A DNA stretch of 64,000 nt from Lumbricus rubellus (GCA_945859605.1 OX243825.1:30447829-30511828); one strand, 5' to 3'; positions 1 through 10,859 are shown, numbered from the stretch's first letter. Numbers and translations: made by a program. Notes: generated by a model from the letters alone, not told the origin.

Positions 1-96
1 TTAAGAAATAAATTCGTTATTACAGACAAAGAATAGATGCCTGTCTCTAGGCAACTTACCTGCCTGTGTCTGTCTTTTTCTCTCTCTCATCAGCTT

Positions 97-300
97 AAAA
101 AATTCATCCAGCTTCCATTTCTCAAGCGTTCTATATTCATAAACCCAGCGTCTATTTCACCTGTGAAACCTTCATCGAATTTCCATTTCTCACACGTTCT
201 ATTCATGAATCGGGCTTCTATTTCACCTTTAAATGAATCCTCATCCAGGTTACATTTCTCGAGCATTCTTTTCATCAATAGAAATTGTATGAGACTGAAG
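97..300. repeat. GCTGGAT minisatellite block
   Basis: About five imperfect copies of a 30-40 bp unit built around TCCAGCTTCCATTTCTC and TCTATTTCACC, the complement of the GAAGCTGGAT unit found in many later blocks. No element ends or target duplication are visible here, so this may be the relic of a larger element. The small open frames through it translate only the repeat. Confidence 0.7.
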
Positions 301-719
301 TTAATGTTTAAAGTCACCAAAGGTAACAAATAAATGGTTAACTGCAGTCGGATAAGAGATTCGAGACCGGAGGGGCGCTGAACAAAACTACCAGATTATG
401 CAACATTTTATTTAAGAAATATTCAGAATATTTTCCATGCTCTGTCATTACAAAATAATGGCCCAACGGTCATAGCCTTTCATGGGACTGAAGTTAATGT
501 TTAAAACAAACACACTGATTAAATAACTTTTTGTTGTCTACAAGTGTTATATCGTGGCGTCTACGCTGAACTTAACCCGCCAATGTAACCTCTTGCTCAT
601 CACATTCGTCCCCAATGGATGGCAGGCAACACAGTTGAACATTGGAGAGCCGATCGTCAAGATATTGCAAATCATAATACAACAAAATAATGTAACAGAC
701 AAAGACTAATACTTGATAA

Positions 720-1200
720 CTAATCTGTTCTATCTGTTTGAGGATTGTAGCTCAGAAGACGCAATTCGAATAGCTCAAGAAATGTGTCTTTTTGAGGATC
801 GTCACAATAATATAAGCAATGTTCTATAAATTCCTTCTCAATACTAAACATTTCAGCACATAATTTCACACCCGTACGATCCAGGAGTAAAATCATCCAC
901 ATAATCACTAGGAATGAAGGCATGTTCAGACCGATATCTTTCTTGTGGACCTCGGATTTTTCACGGCGTGAGTGAAAGTTCTTCCACACGTTCTGATGTT
1001 GACAATTATTTTCCATCAACACGGTTTTTCCCCATCAGTAGGCTACACAATTTCCAAAAAATTTCTGAAGAAAATGCATTCTTTTCAATGTATAAATTGC
1101 TCACAGGGTGTGCTCTCGCATGGCCTTTCAGATTGCTATTCCACTCATTTCCCTCGTGGGTCTTCAATCTTCATATGACATTCCAGATGATCCATGCATA
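720..1200 (-). pseudogene. ZNF pseudogene A (C-terminal remnant)
   Basis: On the minus strand, 720-880 still encodes the tail shared by the cluster: EKEFIEHC followed by DDPQKDTFLELFELRLLSY. The first Cys of the terminal finger is lost. Upstream, 1080-1200 matches the degenerate last fingers of gene D at 14420-14530, but with several frame breaks and no intact finger. The DNA downstream of A (about 420-720) also matches the DNA downstream of D (about 13770-14040) and not that of the other copies, so A and D are sister duplicates. A contains a TAGGCTA at about 1039. I see no sign that it makes a protein. Confidence 0.75.
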
Positions 1201-1847
1201 AACACACTAAGAACAGAAAATTGATGTAGAGCAAAGCAAAATCCTTAGCTAGTAAAGAAGACTATCATAATTATTTATTAATAGTTTATCAGTCAGGTGA
1301 CGTGCTGCTTGCTTGCCTCGCTCCTGTCAGCCTTTGCGAGCTGCCGCAGTTTTTTTGTACAGTATGATTCCTTAATTTTTCTTGGATATTAGGCGTATTC
1401 TATTTTGGTCACAAGCAATCTAGAAGACAGGGACTGTAAGTTAAGCATGTTTGATTGAGGTGAATGGACGAATACTTTGACACTTCTTATGAAAATAGAC
1501 CTGATCTAGTTAAATTGCCTTTCATTTTTACGTGTTGCAAAGACATTTGGCACGACTATAGAAGGTCAATAGAATCAATGGTCATTTATCATACATGTGC
1601 ATAACCTGTTTTATTGAAACTTGTAAAAGGAGTTGGCCGTCTAATATCAGTTTTTCTCAAGGTTAGTTAGATAAAAGGTTCGGCCACCACGTGAGAGCAT
1701 TTCAGTTATTGATCAAGAGTACAATGGTTCGCAGATATTATTGTTTCAAATTCAAATCAAGACGGAAAGACGAGGAGGAGGGAATAAGCAAGCATCTTGC
1801 GAAATAAAATGATATAACACACATTCATCTACATGTAGATTCAACAC
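1200..1847. other. Intergenic, no gene seen
   Basis: AT-rich sequence between remnant A and gene B. I find no convincing gene, terminal inverted repeat or target duplication. Confidence 0.5.
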
Positions 1848-3728
1848 TCAAAAATTACTGCCTTTATCTGCGAGAGGAATGTAGCTTAAAAGACGAATTT
1901 CGAATAGTTCAAGAAATGTGTCCCTTTTAGGATCGTCAAAATAGTGATGATGGCAATGGTCCAAAAATTCCTTTTCAGACTCGAACATTTGAGCACACAA
2001 TCCGCAGCCATAAGATACAGAACTAAAGCCATCGATTACATCATCTGGCCCAATGTAACTTTCCAAGGAAATATTATCTTTTGCACTTAGGATTTTACTC
2101 GGACTGGGTGAAAGTACTCGCACAGTCGCTGATTCGTGCAATTCCTTTCCTTCAACAGAATTGCGATCTTTCCTGGCCATATGCATTGTCATTCCTGAAG
2201 AAATTCCAGAGCATGTTTCGTTATTGTTCTCACTCTTGCATAAGGTTTCCGAAGCATCTCTTTCCAAATGCACTTTTAGATTACCACTCATCTCATATTC
2301 TTTGGAATTAAGATTGCATCTGTTTAGTGTTTCTCTGGCGTGGGTTTTTACATGACTTCTCACACGACCCTTCCGAGCAAATGTTTCATGGCAAATATCG
2401 CACTTGTATGATGTATTTGCAGAATGTGTTTTTGCATAGCGACTTACATCGCATTTCGACGCATATGCTTTGCTACACAAATTCAACTTGAAAGGTTTTT
2501 CTCCAGTGTGGGTCTTCAAGTGACTTGTAAGATTGCCACTGTTTGTAAAAGCTTTTATGCATATATTGCACTTATATGGTTTTTCCCCACTGTGGTTTCT
2601 TGCATGGTATTCCAGATTTTGTTTTGTTGCAAATTCTTTGTGACATTGATTGCACTTGAATGGTTTCTCTTCCGAATGGTTAATTGTATGCCGCTTAAGA
2701 TTGGCTTTTCTTGAAAATGCTTTCTGACAAAGATTACATTTGAATGGTTTCTCACCCGTATGAACATTACTATGGTTCTCCAGAGTTTGTTTAACTGAAA
2801 ATGCTTTGTGACATTGATCGCAAGTGAACGGTTTCTTTCCAGTGTGGCTTCTAGCGTGGTATTCCAGGGATCGTTTCGCTGTAAACGCTTTGCAACATTG
2901 AATGCACTTGTATGGCTTTTCTCCAGTGTGGCTTCTAGCATGGTATTCTAGGTATCGCTTCGTTGTAAACGATCTGTTACAATGATTGCACATGTGTGGC
3001 TTTTCTTTAGAGTGACTTCTTCTATGGCATTTCATATACTGTTTCACTGCATATGCTTTGGAAGAAAGATTGCACTTGAATGTTATCTCAACCGTGTGGC
3101 ATTTTTCGTGATATTTTAGATTACTTTTACCTCGAAATGCTTTGGCGCAATCATTACATTTGTATGGTCTCTCTCCAGTGTGAATTCTTCCATGGTATTC
3201 CAGAGTTTGTTTGAATGGAAACGCTTTCTGACAAAGATTGCATTTGAATGGTTTCTCACCAGTGTGGCTTCTTCTATGATATTCCAGATAATGTTTTATT
3301 GTATATTCTTTGGGGCAAAGATTGCATTTGAATGGTTTCTCTCCAGTGTGGCATCTTTGATGACATTCCATAGAATGTTTCAATGCAAATGTCTTGGGAC
3401 AATGATTGCATTTATATGGTTTCTCTCCCGTGTGAATTCTTCTATGGTATTCAAGGTGGTGCTTCCTTGCAAATGCTTTTGGGCACAGATTGCAATTGTA
3501 AGGCCTCTCTCCAGTGTGACATCTTTCATGGAATTCCAGATTTTGTTTGAATGGAAATGTTTTCTGACAAATATTGCATATGAATGGTTTCTCTCCAGTG
3601 TGGCTTCTTCTGTGATATTCCAGATATTGTTTCCTTGTATATGCTTTGGGACAAAGATTGCATCCATATGACTTATCTCCAGTGGAACTTCTTCTGTAGT
3701 CTGTCATAATTATGCCGTAATGGGTCAT
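1848..3728 (-). CDS. C2H2 zinc-finger protein B, about 17 fingers plus atypical C-terminal finger
   Basis: An open frame of 626 residues, probably a nuclear nucleic-acid-binding protein. Fingers run from about residue 21 to 495 in 28-residue steps joined by TGEKP-type linkers. Finger 8 (second Cys to Ser), finger 15 (Cys to Leu, His to Tyr) and finger 17 (Cys and His lost) are degenerate. A linker rich in Ser, Pro and Lys leads to the terminal finger near residue 572 (YGCGLC ... LDHC ... H) and the DTFLELFEIRLLSY tail. The ATG used by paralogues E and K aligns with ACG here (3716-3718). The frame instead opens at an ATG a few codons upstream, or at Met8, and lacks about 13 codons of the usual leader. 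No KRAB, SCAN, BTB or ZAD domain is visible. The frame is intact, so B is plausibly functional, but its N-terminus is unusual. An upstream exon cannot be excluded. Confidence 0.85.
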   Translation of the reverse strand: MTHYGIIMTDYRRSSTGDKSYGCNLCPKAYTRKQYLEYHRRSHTGEKPFICNICQKTFPFKQNLEFHERCHTGERPYNCNLCPKAFARKHHLEYHRRIHTGEKPYKCNHCPKTFALKHSMECHQRCHTGEKPFKCNLCPKEYTIKHYLEYHRRSHTGEKPFKCNLCQKAFPFKQTLEYHGRIHTGERPYKCNDCAKAFRGKSNLKYHEKCHTVEITFKCNLSSKAYAVKQYMKCHRRSHSKEKPHMCNHCNRSFTTKRYLEYHARSHTGEKPYKCIQCCKAFTAKRSLEYHARSHTGKKPFTCDQCHKAFSVKQTLENHSNVHTGEKPFKCNLCQKAFSRKANLKRHTINHSEEKPFKCNQCHKEFATKQNLEYHARNHSGEKPYKCNICIKAFTNSGNLTSHLKTHTGEKPFKLNLCSKAYASKCDVSRYAKTHSANTSYKCDICHETFARKGRVRSHVKTHARETLNRCNLNSKEYEMSGNLKVHLERDASETLCKSENNNETCSGISSGMTMHMARKDRNSVEGKELHESATVRVLSPSPSKILSAKDNISLESYIGPDDVIDGFSSVSYGCGLCAQMFESEKEFLDHCHHHYFDDPKRDTFLELFEIRLLSYIPLADKGSNF

Positions 3729-3737
3729 GCATCAGTT

Positions 3738-3764
3738 TTATTTGCCATTCTTATTTTCTTGCAT
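3738..3764 (-). promoter_or_regulatory. Conserved upstream mini-ORF before ZNF B
   Basis: Nine codons starting MQENK and ending in TAA just before the B start. E and K have an aligned mini-ORF beginning MQE at the same place. It could lower translation of the main frame. Alternatively the region may be a 5' exon edge, since a pyrimidine-rich stretch ending in GTTGAAG lies just upstream. Confidence 0.35.
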
Positions 3765-3789
3765 AATATTCAAATCTTCAACACAGTAA

Positions 3790-4641
3790 AAAAATCTTCA
3801 ATTTGTTTCTTAAAGTAATGGATCAATAGGAGGCTTAGCCAGTCGCATCCTACCAATCAAACCGTTTGTTTGGCCACCCTAATAAGTTTCAGCAAGGCGC
3901 ATCTTTAACCTCTATAATTTGGTGCATGGGATTGCTCATAAAGTAGAAGATGTGGGTAAAATGGATGGACAAAATTATGATTGTGGTGATAATGAAATAC
4001 CCATGGGTGCGAGAATAAACTTTTCAAATTGAACAAGAGCAGTAGACATACGACTGTGGATGGTTGAGAAGTAGCATGAAAAGTTATTTGGATAAAGTTT
4101 CGAATAATGGATTACAATTTGTAAGTGGAGTGCTGGATGAAGTTTAATCAGAATGACAACTTTATATGCAAAATTTAAAAAAAACCAATGAATTCACAAC
4201 TCTTTGAGCTGCCATTAAAGATATTCATGAGATATTAACGAAATATATTTTGCAAGTAACAATAAAAGCCGTAGCCTATGCTGCTGGTGCGTGTACGAAA
4301 TTATAATCCAGAAGAGAATACAAGGAGAAAACAAGAAGATCGTATTCACAGGAGTTTCTGTCGCCATACCATCGACCGGAGAGATCTGAGTCTAACATAA
4401 AATATTGCCGTTGGATTAATTTTTTTGCCTAAAAAGAAGCTGGATTGTTGAAAATAATTCTTCGCCGCTCCGAATTATACGCATCCCATAATGCGCTCCG
4501 AAATTTTCGCTCCGAATTGACCGGCACAGCATCACAGATTTCTCTTTATGAGCAGTTCGGCCACAGTGTAACGCCGCATGTAGAACACGGTGGCATATCA
4601 TGGAAGCATATCGGAATAGTTTGGAGCCGAGGACCAACGGT
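3790..4641. other. Upstream flank of ZNF B
   Basis: No gene seen. About 3940-4120 (GTGGATGG...TGAAAA region) resembles the upstream flanks of D (16480-16640) and E (30540-30720), so this is part of the ancient duplication unit and not unique sequence. Confidence 0.5.
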
Positions 4642-4650
4642 CCATAAAAC

Positions 4651-5230
4651 GGTGTCACGACAACTCGTCTAACGACAACTCGTCTAACGACAAGTGGTCT
4701 ACTGACAATTTATCCAGCGCTTGAGAAATGGAAGCTGGATGATAGTTTTTAGAGGTGAAATGGAGGTTGGATTGATGAAAAAACGCAAGAGAAATGGAAT
4801 CTGGATGATGGGTCTTTCACAGGTGAAATAGAAGCTGGATTGACGAAAGTAACGCATGATAAATAAAAGCTGGATGAAGGTATTTCTAGATCTGAAATGG
4901 AAGCAGGATTGATAAGAAAACCGCTTACGTAATGAAAGCTGGATGAGGATATTTTTATATGTGAAATAGAAGCTGGATTGACTAAAATAACAGGCGAGAA
5001 ATATAAGCTGGATGAAGGTATTTTTAGATTTGACGTAGAAATGGGTGCATGTTGGAATACATGAATGAAAATCACCAATCCAGCTTCCATTTAAGCAAAA
5101 AAAACATTTTCGTAAATCCAGCTTCTATTTCATCAATACTATTCGTCAGTAGACCAGTTGTCGTTAGACCAATTGTCCGGAGACGAGTTGTCGTTAGACG
5201 AGTTGTCGGTAGACCAGTTGTCGTGGAACC
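4651..5230. mobile_element. Foldback element, 9-bp TSD
   Basis: A 580-bp non-autonomous element flanked by a perfect 9-bp duplication CCATAAAAC (4642-4650 and 5231-5239). The left end GGTGTCACGACAACT and the right end, whose complement is GGTTCCACGACAACT, start inverted arrays of a 15-bp iteron (CGACAACTCGTCTAA). The interior is GAAGCTGGAT minisatellite that reverses orientation near 5075, so the whole element can fold back. A 9-bp TSD is typical of Mutator-like elements, but no transposase is present. Sister copies lie at 11249, 21643 and 39704. Confidence 0.92.
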
Positions 5231-5509
5231 CCATAAAACCTACTTGTCGTAACTTAGTATCAGATCATATTTAATTTTCAATAATACCAGGACAGTGCAG
5301 CAACTATAGTGTGGACTAAAATAATGTGATTTGTCGCCTTACGTTCTACAACATTCGCCCGAGTTGGGCAAATTTATAAAGGTTTCATAACCATAAGTCT
5401 TTGATAGAAGTTGGGATTACTGCAGATAATTCTCGAGTAGGCCCCAAATAGAAGTCCGTGGACAGTGGACTTAGGCTATGAATAACAGTATAATTCTTGC
5501 CTCAGAAGA

Positions 5510-5960
5510 AGTTGGATTGATAAAATATATCTTTTGCGTAAATAGAATGGCACTTGTCTGTTTGACGACCACCAAAATTTATAAATTCGCTGAAAAATAT
5601 TTCCAGACGAAATAGAAGCGGATTTATCTCGTGATGGTCGGTTAGGGCTCAGGTTAGGCGTCGTGAGGGTCGGTTAAAGTTAGTTTTAGGGTTAGTGCAG
5701 TCATTCTTCTGAAATTGAAGCTGGATTGATGAACAATAATTTTCAATGAAATAACAGTTAGATTGATGACAAATATTTGCTGACGAAATAGAAGCGGGAG
5801 TTATCGAACAAATGTTTGCCTAAATAGAAGCTGGATCGATTAAAAGAATCCTCGGCAAACTAGAAGTTGGATTTATTAAAGATAACAACGCTGCAACGTT
5901 AGTTCTTGGTGGTCGGATAAAAGAAACAAGTAGCCTACCAAATAGAAGTCCTGTTCATAA
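5510..5960. repeat. GCTGGAT minisatellite with TTAGGG-like segment
   Basis: Units of the GAAGCTGGAT type flank a segment (5630-5705) reading GTCGTGAGGGTCGGTTA and TTAGGGTTAG. The same combination occurs at 16090-16260, 20100-20280, 24600-24730, 31310-31440 and 59370-59430, so it is one mobile module. Exact ends were not found for this copy. Confidence 0.6.
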
Positions 5961-6054
5961 CTAGTTTAGTGGACAATTTTATTAGATTGCAAGAAATAAT
6001 TTAGATCGCTACGTCTAAAAATAAATTTTTTTAAACGATTGGAGCACATGCCCA

Positions 6055-6391
6055 CAAGGCCGTAGCTAGGGGGGTGTTTTGGGTGTTTGAACACCCCCCG
6101 AAATGGAAAATGTGAAAAATAATATAATGCATTTACTAGCACATGATGTAAAAACCATGAAATAAAACCATCAAAACACTCCCCGAAATGAAAAATGTAA
6201 AAGAAATCATAGAATGCATTCACTAGCGCATAATGAAAAAACATGAAATTAGGCGAAAAATGGTAAGAAAAAGCCATTTCCGACTACTAAAAAGAAAACA
6301 GGTCGTCAGAAATTTTGACGACTAAAAAGGTTCGTTAGAAATTCTCCACCGAGGAAACACCCCCCGAAATCAAATCCTGGCTACGGCCTTG
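6055..6391. mobile_element. hAT-like MITE, 8-bp TSD
   Basis: Perfect 12-bp terminal inverted repeats CAAGGCCGTAGC / GCTACGGCCTTG enclose 337 bp with inner inverted segments (ACACCCCCCGAAAT). They are flanked by the 8-bp duplication CATGCCCA (6047-6054 and 6392-6399). The TSD length and the CA...TG ends fit the hAT superfamily. There is no coding capacity. Confidence 0.88.
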
Positions 6392-6457
6392 CATGCCCAC
6401 TTCTTAAGGAATACCACATGCATGTGCAGACTGAGCAGTAAACTTTATAAAGCATCC

Positions 6458-6799
6458 GGAAAACATGTATTTTAGTATCCTAAATTATTCGCCATTGCAT
6501 GGGTTTCAGCATTAGTCAAGTACAAGTCGGATTGATGAAAAGAGTTCTTTCTAAATAGAAGTCGGATTGATGAAAGTAACTTCTATTGAAATAGAAGAGG
6601 GATTAATTAAAACAATCTTGCTGAAATTGAAGCTGGATTGATGAACAAGAAATAGAAGCGGGATTTATCAAACTAGTTCTTGCCTAAACAGAAGCTGGAT
6701 CTATGAAAACGATTCTCACCAAAATAGAAGTTGGATTGATTAAAAAATAGCAATGCTGCAGCGATCGAATAATTTAGGATACTAAAATACACGTTTACC
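6458..6799. mobile_element. MITE with TATTTTAG ends, 8-bp TSD
   Basis: 342 bp flanked by the perfect 8-bp duplication AAGCATCC (6450-6457 and 6800-6807). The ends are related to GGTAAACGTGTATTTTAG, followed by TAAATTATTCG in inverted orientation. The interior holds GAAGTCGGAT and GAAGCTGGAT units. A relative with the same TATTTTAGTATGG arms lies at about 52740-53130. Confidence 0.85.
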
Positions 6800-6930
6800 A
6801 AGCATCCAATTATGAATCATACGTAAAACACCCGGAAAGGTAAGCCTACTAACTGGCTGAAAAAGCGACGTATTATATATGCCTACGTAGTTTTAAAAGA
6901 GACGCGTCGAAAAGTTAAATTTATGTAGAA

Positions 6931-6984
6931 TTTTTCGAAAGGCGCGAAATAGCCTACTCATGGAGACTACGGCTAGTCCAGAGA
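6931..6984 (-). promoter_or_regulatory. Putative ZNF promoter block (upstream of B)
   Basis: Contains GGCGCGAAA at 6941-6949 (complement TTTCGCGCC, a match to the E2F consensus) followed by a diverged form of the CACGTGACTAGGGCTATTCCAG-type block. The same block lies upstream of D, E, F, I and J in the same orientation relative to the gene. Here a TAGCCTA sits inside it. Confidence 0.45.
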
Positions 6985-7418
6985 AAACTTACTTTTTTAT
7001 AATATTGTCACCAGCATTTTGTATTAATATAATATTTTAGGCTACAGTGTTATGTAATTCCGTTATTGTCATTGGCATTTCCTGTTGAAAAATAATAACT
7101 CATCGCAACGCCATGAAACATTGTTATAAGTGGGGATTATTGAGCGCAAAATCATTTAAACGTTTTGGCCTGGCAATTATGCGAGGCAGTAAATAATTTC
7201 ATATGTAATCTTTGTCAGAAAGCATTTCCAACTGAACCAAGTCTTATGCAACATACAATCAACCATTCGGAAGAGAAACCATTCAAGTGCAATCAATGTC
7301 ACAAAGAATTTGCAGTGAAACAACATCTGGCACACCATGCAAAAATTCACAGTGGAGAAAAACCATATAGGTGCAATATATGCATAAAAGATTTTACACA
7401 CAGTGGCAATCTTACAAG

Positions 7419-8735
7419 TAGTGTTGTTTTAATATTGTCCCAGTTTTAGTTTTAGTTTTAGTTTTGATTGTTAGTCTCATTTTTAGTTTTAGTTTTACTT
7501 TTAATTGTTGCTGAATATTAGTTTTAGTTTTCGTTTTAGTTTTATGGATCAATTTTAGTTTTAGTTTTAGTTTTAGTAGGACAATTTTAGTTTTAGTTTT
7601 AGTTTTAGTAGGCTGGTGCTATACACTTGTTAGAAGCGAATACCGTTTCTTGAATAAACTAAATCGACACAAATCAATACGAATATGTGTTGAACATAAA
7701 AATGATCATTATGTGAAACATCATCTGCTGTTGAGTTGCGCAATTATTAACTACAAGCAACCTCAGCATTATAGCCAATAACCTTTATGAGATTAATATA
7801 ATAATATGGCAACGAGATATGTATTTGCTCACTAGAGGAAGGTCAAAATTACATATCAACCCAAATCGTAAATTATTTTTAGCATCCCTTCACCTTACTT
7901 AGGCCTGCTAAAAGCTATGAATTTATATTTAAACGCATTAAAAGTATTTTGAAAAATGCTTATATGGAAATAATGCATGCATTACCTTTTCCAAGGATGA
8001 CCAAGAGGAACATTGAAGACCATCTTATCAACATGCTTGGTCTTGTTTCTGCTTTCTAACAACTTTTAAGTGCTTCCAATAATTTAGCATATCCTCGCTT
8101 GTATGTTGAGGTGAACTTTATTGTTGGTGTCATTTTTCCGTTTAAGAATCTTTCCGCATTGAAAAAAATTGGGGAAGTTGACCCAGAGCCACCAGTCACT
8201 TGAAGTTAAGCACCGAACATAGCTGCCTAAAGCTCAACATAGGCTCACTATAGTTTAAGTAATCTCAGACAGGGCTGTCCTTTGGACACACAACAAATTG
8301 GAGCAAAAATCTCTATAGACCTATTTCTGAATTAATGTGCAGATAAATAAAACAGTTTTGTTAAGATTGAATCAAATGAACAATTATTAGTGAGAGTATA
8401 TAAAAACCGGTCTCACTCTCATTCCTCCCGCATGTCTTATAATCGATAATGGAATATTAGAGAGGTCAACTATGGCACGCCATTTGCACAATACGCCCAG
8501 AAAAGGTAAATAGGGTAAAATTACGATCAAATAAATTAGTTTTCGTTTGGTCATATTTAGTTTTAGTTTTCGTTTGATCAATTTTCGTTTACTGTTAGTT
8601 TTTGTTGCTGCATATTTCGTTTTAGTTTTAGTTTTCGTTGTCAGCGTATTTTAGTTTTAGTTTTCGTTAACGAAAACGTTTCGTTTTCGTTAATTACCAT
8701 TTTCGTTTTCGTTTTCGTTAACGAAAACAACACTA
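7419..8735. mobile_element. hAT-like element inserted in ZNF C
   Basis: 1317 bp with perfect 12-bp inverted ends (TAGTGTTGTTTT) and a perfect 8-bp duplication CTTACAAG (7411-7418, 8736-8743). Removing the element plus one TSD copy restores the finger codons for NLTSHLKTH, which proves the boundaries. Both arms are made of TTTTAG and TTTTCG repeats (for example 7440-7610 and 8545-8725). The centre has no recognisable transposase. It is a non-autonomous member, probably of the hAT group. Confidence 0.95.
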
Positions 8736-9087
8736 CTTACAAGTCACTTGAAAACCCACAGTGGAAAAAAACCGTTCAAGTGCAATTTGTGTAGCAAAGC
8801 ATGTGCTTGGAAAAAGAATATATATCGCCATACAAAGACACATGCTGCAGAAACATCATACAAGTGCAATATTTGTGATAAAGTATTTGCTGGCAGCCTG
8901 GCAAGTGTTACAGTAGTCTGAGACAACATGTAAATACCGACAAAAGTGAAGCACTAAAGAGGTGCGATCTTACATATACTTCCAAAACATATGAGTCGAG
9001 TAGCAGACTAAATATGCATTTTGGAACTGAGGATGCGGACAACTCGTGCAATCGTGAATTCTGTGAAAACAAAGCGGACATAGGCTA

Positions 9088-10184
9088 GGGGAGAGTTGCC
9101 TAGAATGGACCGTTGCCTTAATTGGACCGCAGCCATTTAACACCCTAGATGCATATTTTTCCTCGTTTTCAAATGTTGTATTCTTGCGCGATTGAATATT
9201 GATCATATCGGTGCAATCAGTTTTACGGAATTCTACACATTTATGTAGTTGCGGTAAAAACTCTTATTTCACGTAGTTTTGATCTAATTTTTACCCTACC
9301 TGACAATGAGTGTACACAATTTAGGAAAGGTTTAAAAATTGCAGTCACGTTTGTTTTAATCTTAGCTAGGTTTCATGTTTAAGCAACAATACTCGATTTT
9401 GCGCTAAGACTGACACCTGTTAAACTATCGCAGTGTGAGTAGAAGTAGTCTGTGTTGCCTGAAATGGACCACATAAAGTCTCCTTAATTGGACCGATTAT
9501 TTGGGTGTGGTCCATTTAAGGACACCAGTACTTGCAATGTTATTGGGTGTGGTCCACTTAAGGACACCAGTAGCCTAAGCTACTTGCAATGCCATGTTGT
9601 GATTTTTTAAACAATTACAATAATGGAGGTCTATACCTTCTTTTAGCATATGTTTTATCGAACAACAGTCTTCACAATAATTTCTTTCACTAGGTCTATA
9701 ATCTATATTTAGACCTGCACTGGTTATTGTTACAAAGTAGGCTAATCCTAATTAGTCTGCAGGCAGAGGTTATGTCACTCATGTATTTAATTGATTTAAG
9801 CTAGGCCTACTCCAATTGTGTATGATACTTTTAACTGTATGGCTAGACACTAAGTGTTTTAAAGCGATTCCCTTGCTTTTGGGGTAAAATTACCTTTTAA
9901 AAACGACTTTAAATTAATGTGTTCCATTCAGGGCAACTGGTCCAATCAAGGATACCATGCGGTCCATTCAAAGAAACAGGTTGCCTTGATTGGACTTTTT
10001 ACAGCTACTGCTTTGTTTAGTTATTTCTCATAAATCCACGAATATTTTTAGTCGTTTGGTTATTAAAAACATAGATGAATAATCAACCAAGCATATGGCA
10101 CACTTTTCTTTTAGAAATTCAGTAGCATTTATGCAGTACACCTATGTTTGCCTTAAGTGGTCCATTCATAGTAACTCTCTCCCC
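9088..10184. mobile_element. TA-target element, GGGGAGAG ends
   Basis: 1097 bp with imperfect inverted ends: GGGGAGAGTTGCC then GAATGGACC on the left, and the complement of GGTCCATTCATAGTAACTC then TCTCCCC on the right. It is flanked by TA (9086-9087, 10185-10186). Inside, TTAATTGGACC, TTGATTGGACC and GGTCCATT recur near both ends as subterminal repeats, possible transposase sites. There is no open transposase frame. A second, right-end copy lies inverted at 32396-32657. The TA duplication would fit the Tc1/mariner group, but the superfamily is not shown. Confidence 0.8.
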
Positions 10185-10859
10185 TATGCCTTGGGATTTC
10201 TTTAGGAATGACATTGAACTTATCCAGTAACAGCGGCTTTTGCGTCCAAAGAGAAGAAATGTCTGAATCAGCATGTGTGCGAGAATTTTCACAAAGACCG
10301 AGTGAAATTCGAAGTCCAAAAGAAAAGCTTTCCTCTGAAGATCACTTTAACCCAGGCGATGAAATCGATTAGGCTACTTTACTTCGAAATCTTATGGTTG
10401 TGGATTGTGTGCTTAAATGTTTTATTCTGAAAAGGAATTTTTAGAACATTGCTATCATCACTACTTTGACAATCCTCAAACGGACACATTTCTTGAATTG
10501 TTCGAGATCCATCTTTTAAGCTATAAGCTTACTCCTCAGACAGATAGACCTAATGCAGATTAAATATCAGGCAGTAACATTTTGTTTGTCGCATTTAAAT
10601 GCATGTGTGTTATAAAATTTTCTTTCGCTAAGACCTCGTCTATCTAAATGTCATTGCTGTTTGACGAATTCTACAAGCGTCAAGCATATTAAATTGTTAA
10701 CGGTTGGGGATCCATTATTCAATCGATGGCGAATTCGGATTCCCTACCCGGTTAGGGAAATACAACGTGGAAGAGGCGATAAGCATAGGGGGGAGAAGGT
10801 AGTTGATGTTAGCAGTTATTGGTGAAGCTGTAGGCTATTAGCTTGACCAACAACTGCTA

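Larger units (their letters stand above)
7165..10562 (+). pseudogene. ZNF pseudogene C, split by two transposons
   Basis: The only ZNF on the plus strand. 7199-7418 encodes about two and a half fingers (CNLCQKAF, CNQCHKEF, CNICIKDF), then a hAT-like element interrupts the third helix. The frame resumes exactly at 8744 (SHLKTH...), gives one more finger and a degenerate one, then reads TGA near 8920. The linker region (8940-9080) is split by a second element (9088-10184). The tail follows from 10187 and includes the terminal finger (YGCGLC at about 10390) and DTFLELFEIHLLSY, ending with TAA at 10562. Other damage is a GAA-to-TAA stop after GLCA, and TAGGCTA insertions at 9081 and 10370 that each add 5 bp. 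The 5' fingers are missing. Clearly non-functional. Confidence 0.9.

Noticed and set aside
8196..8290. Weak resemblance to 5S rRNA (GAAGTTAAGCACCG) inside the hAT-like element
   Set aside because: Only about 20 bases resemble the 5S internal control region. The rest does not fit, and no full gene or terminator is present. A 5S-derived piece is possible but not supported.
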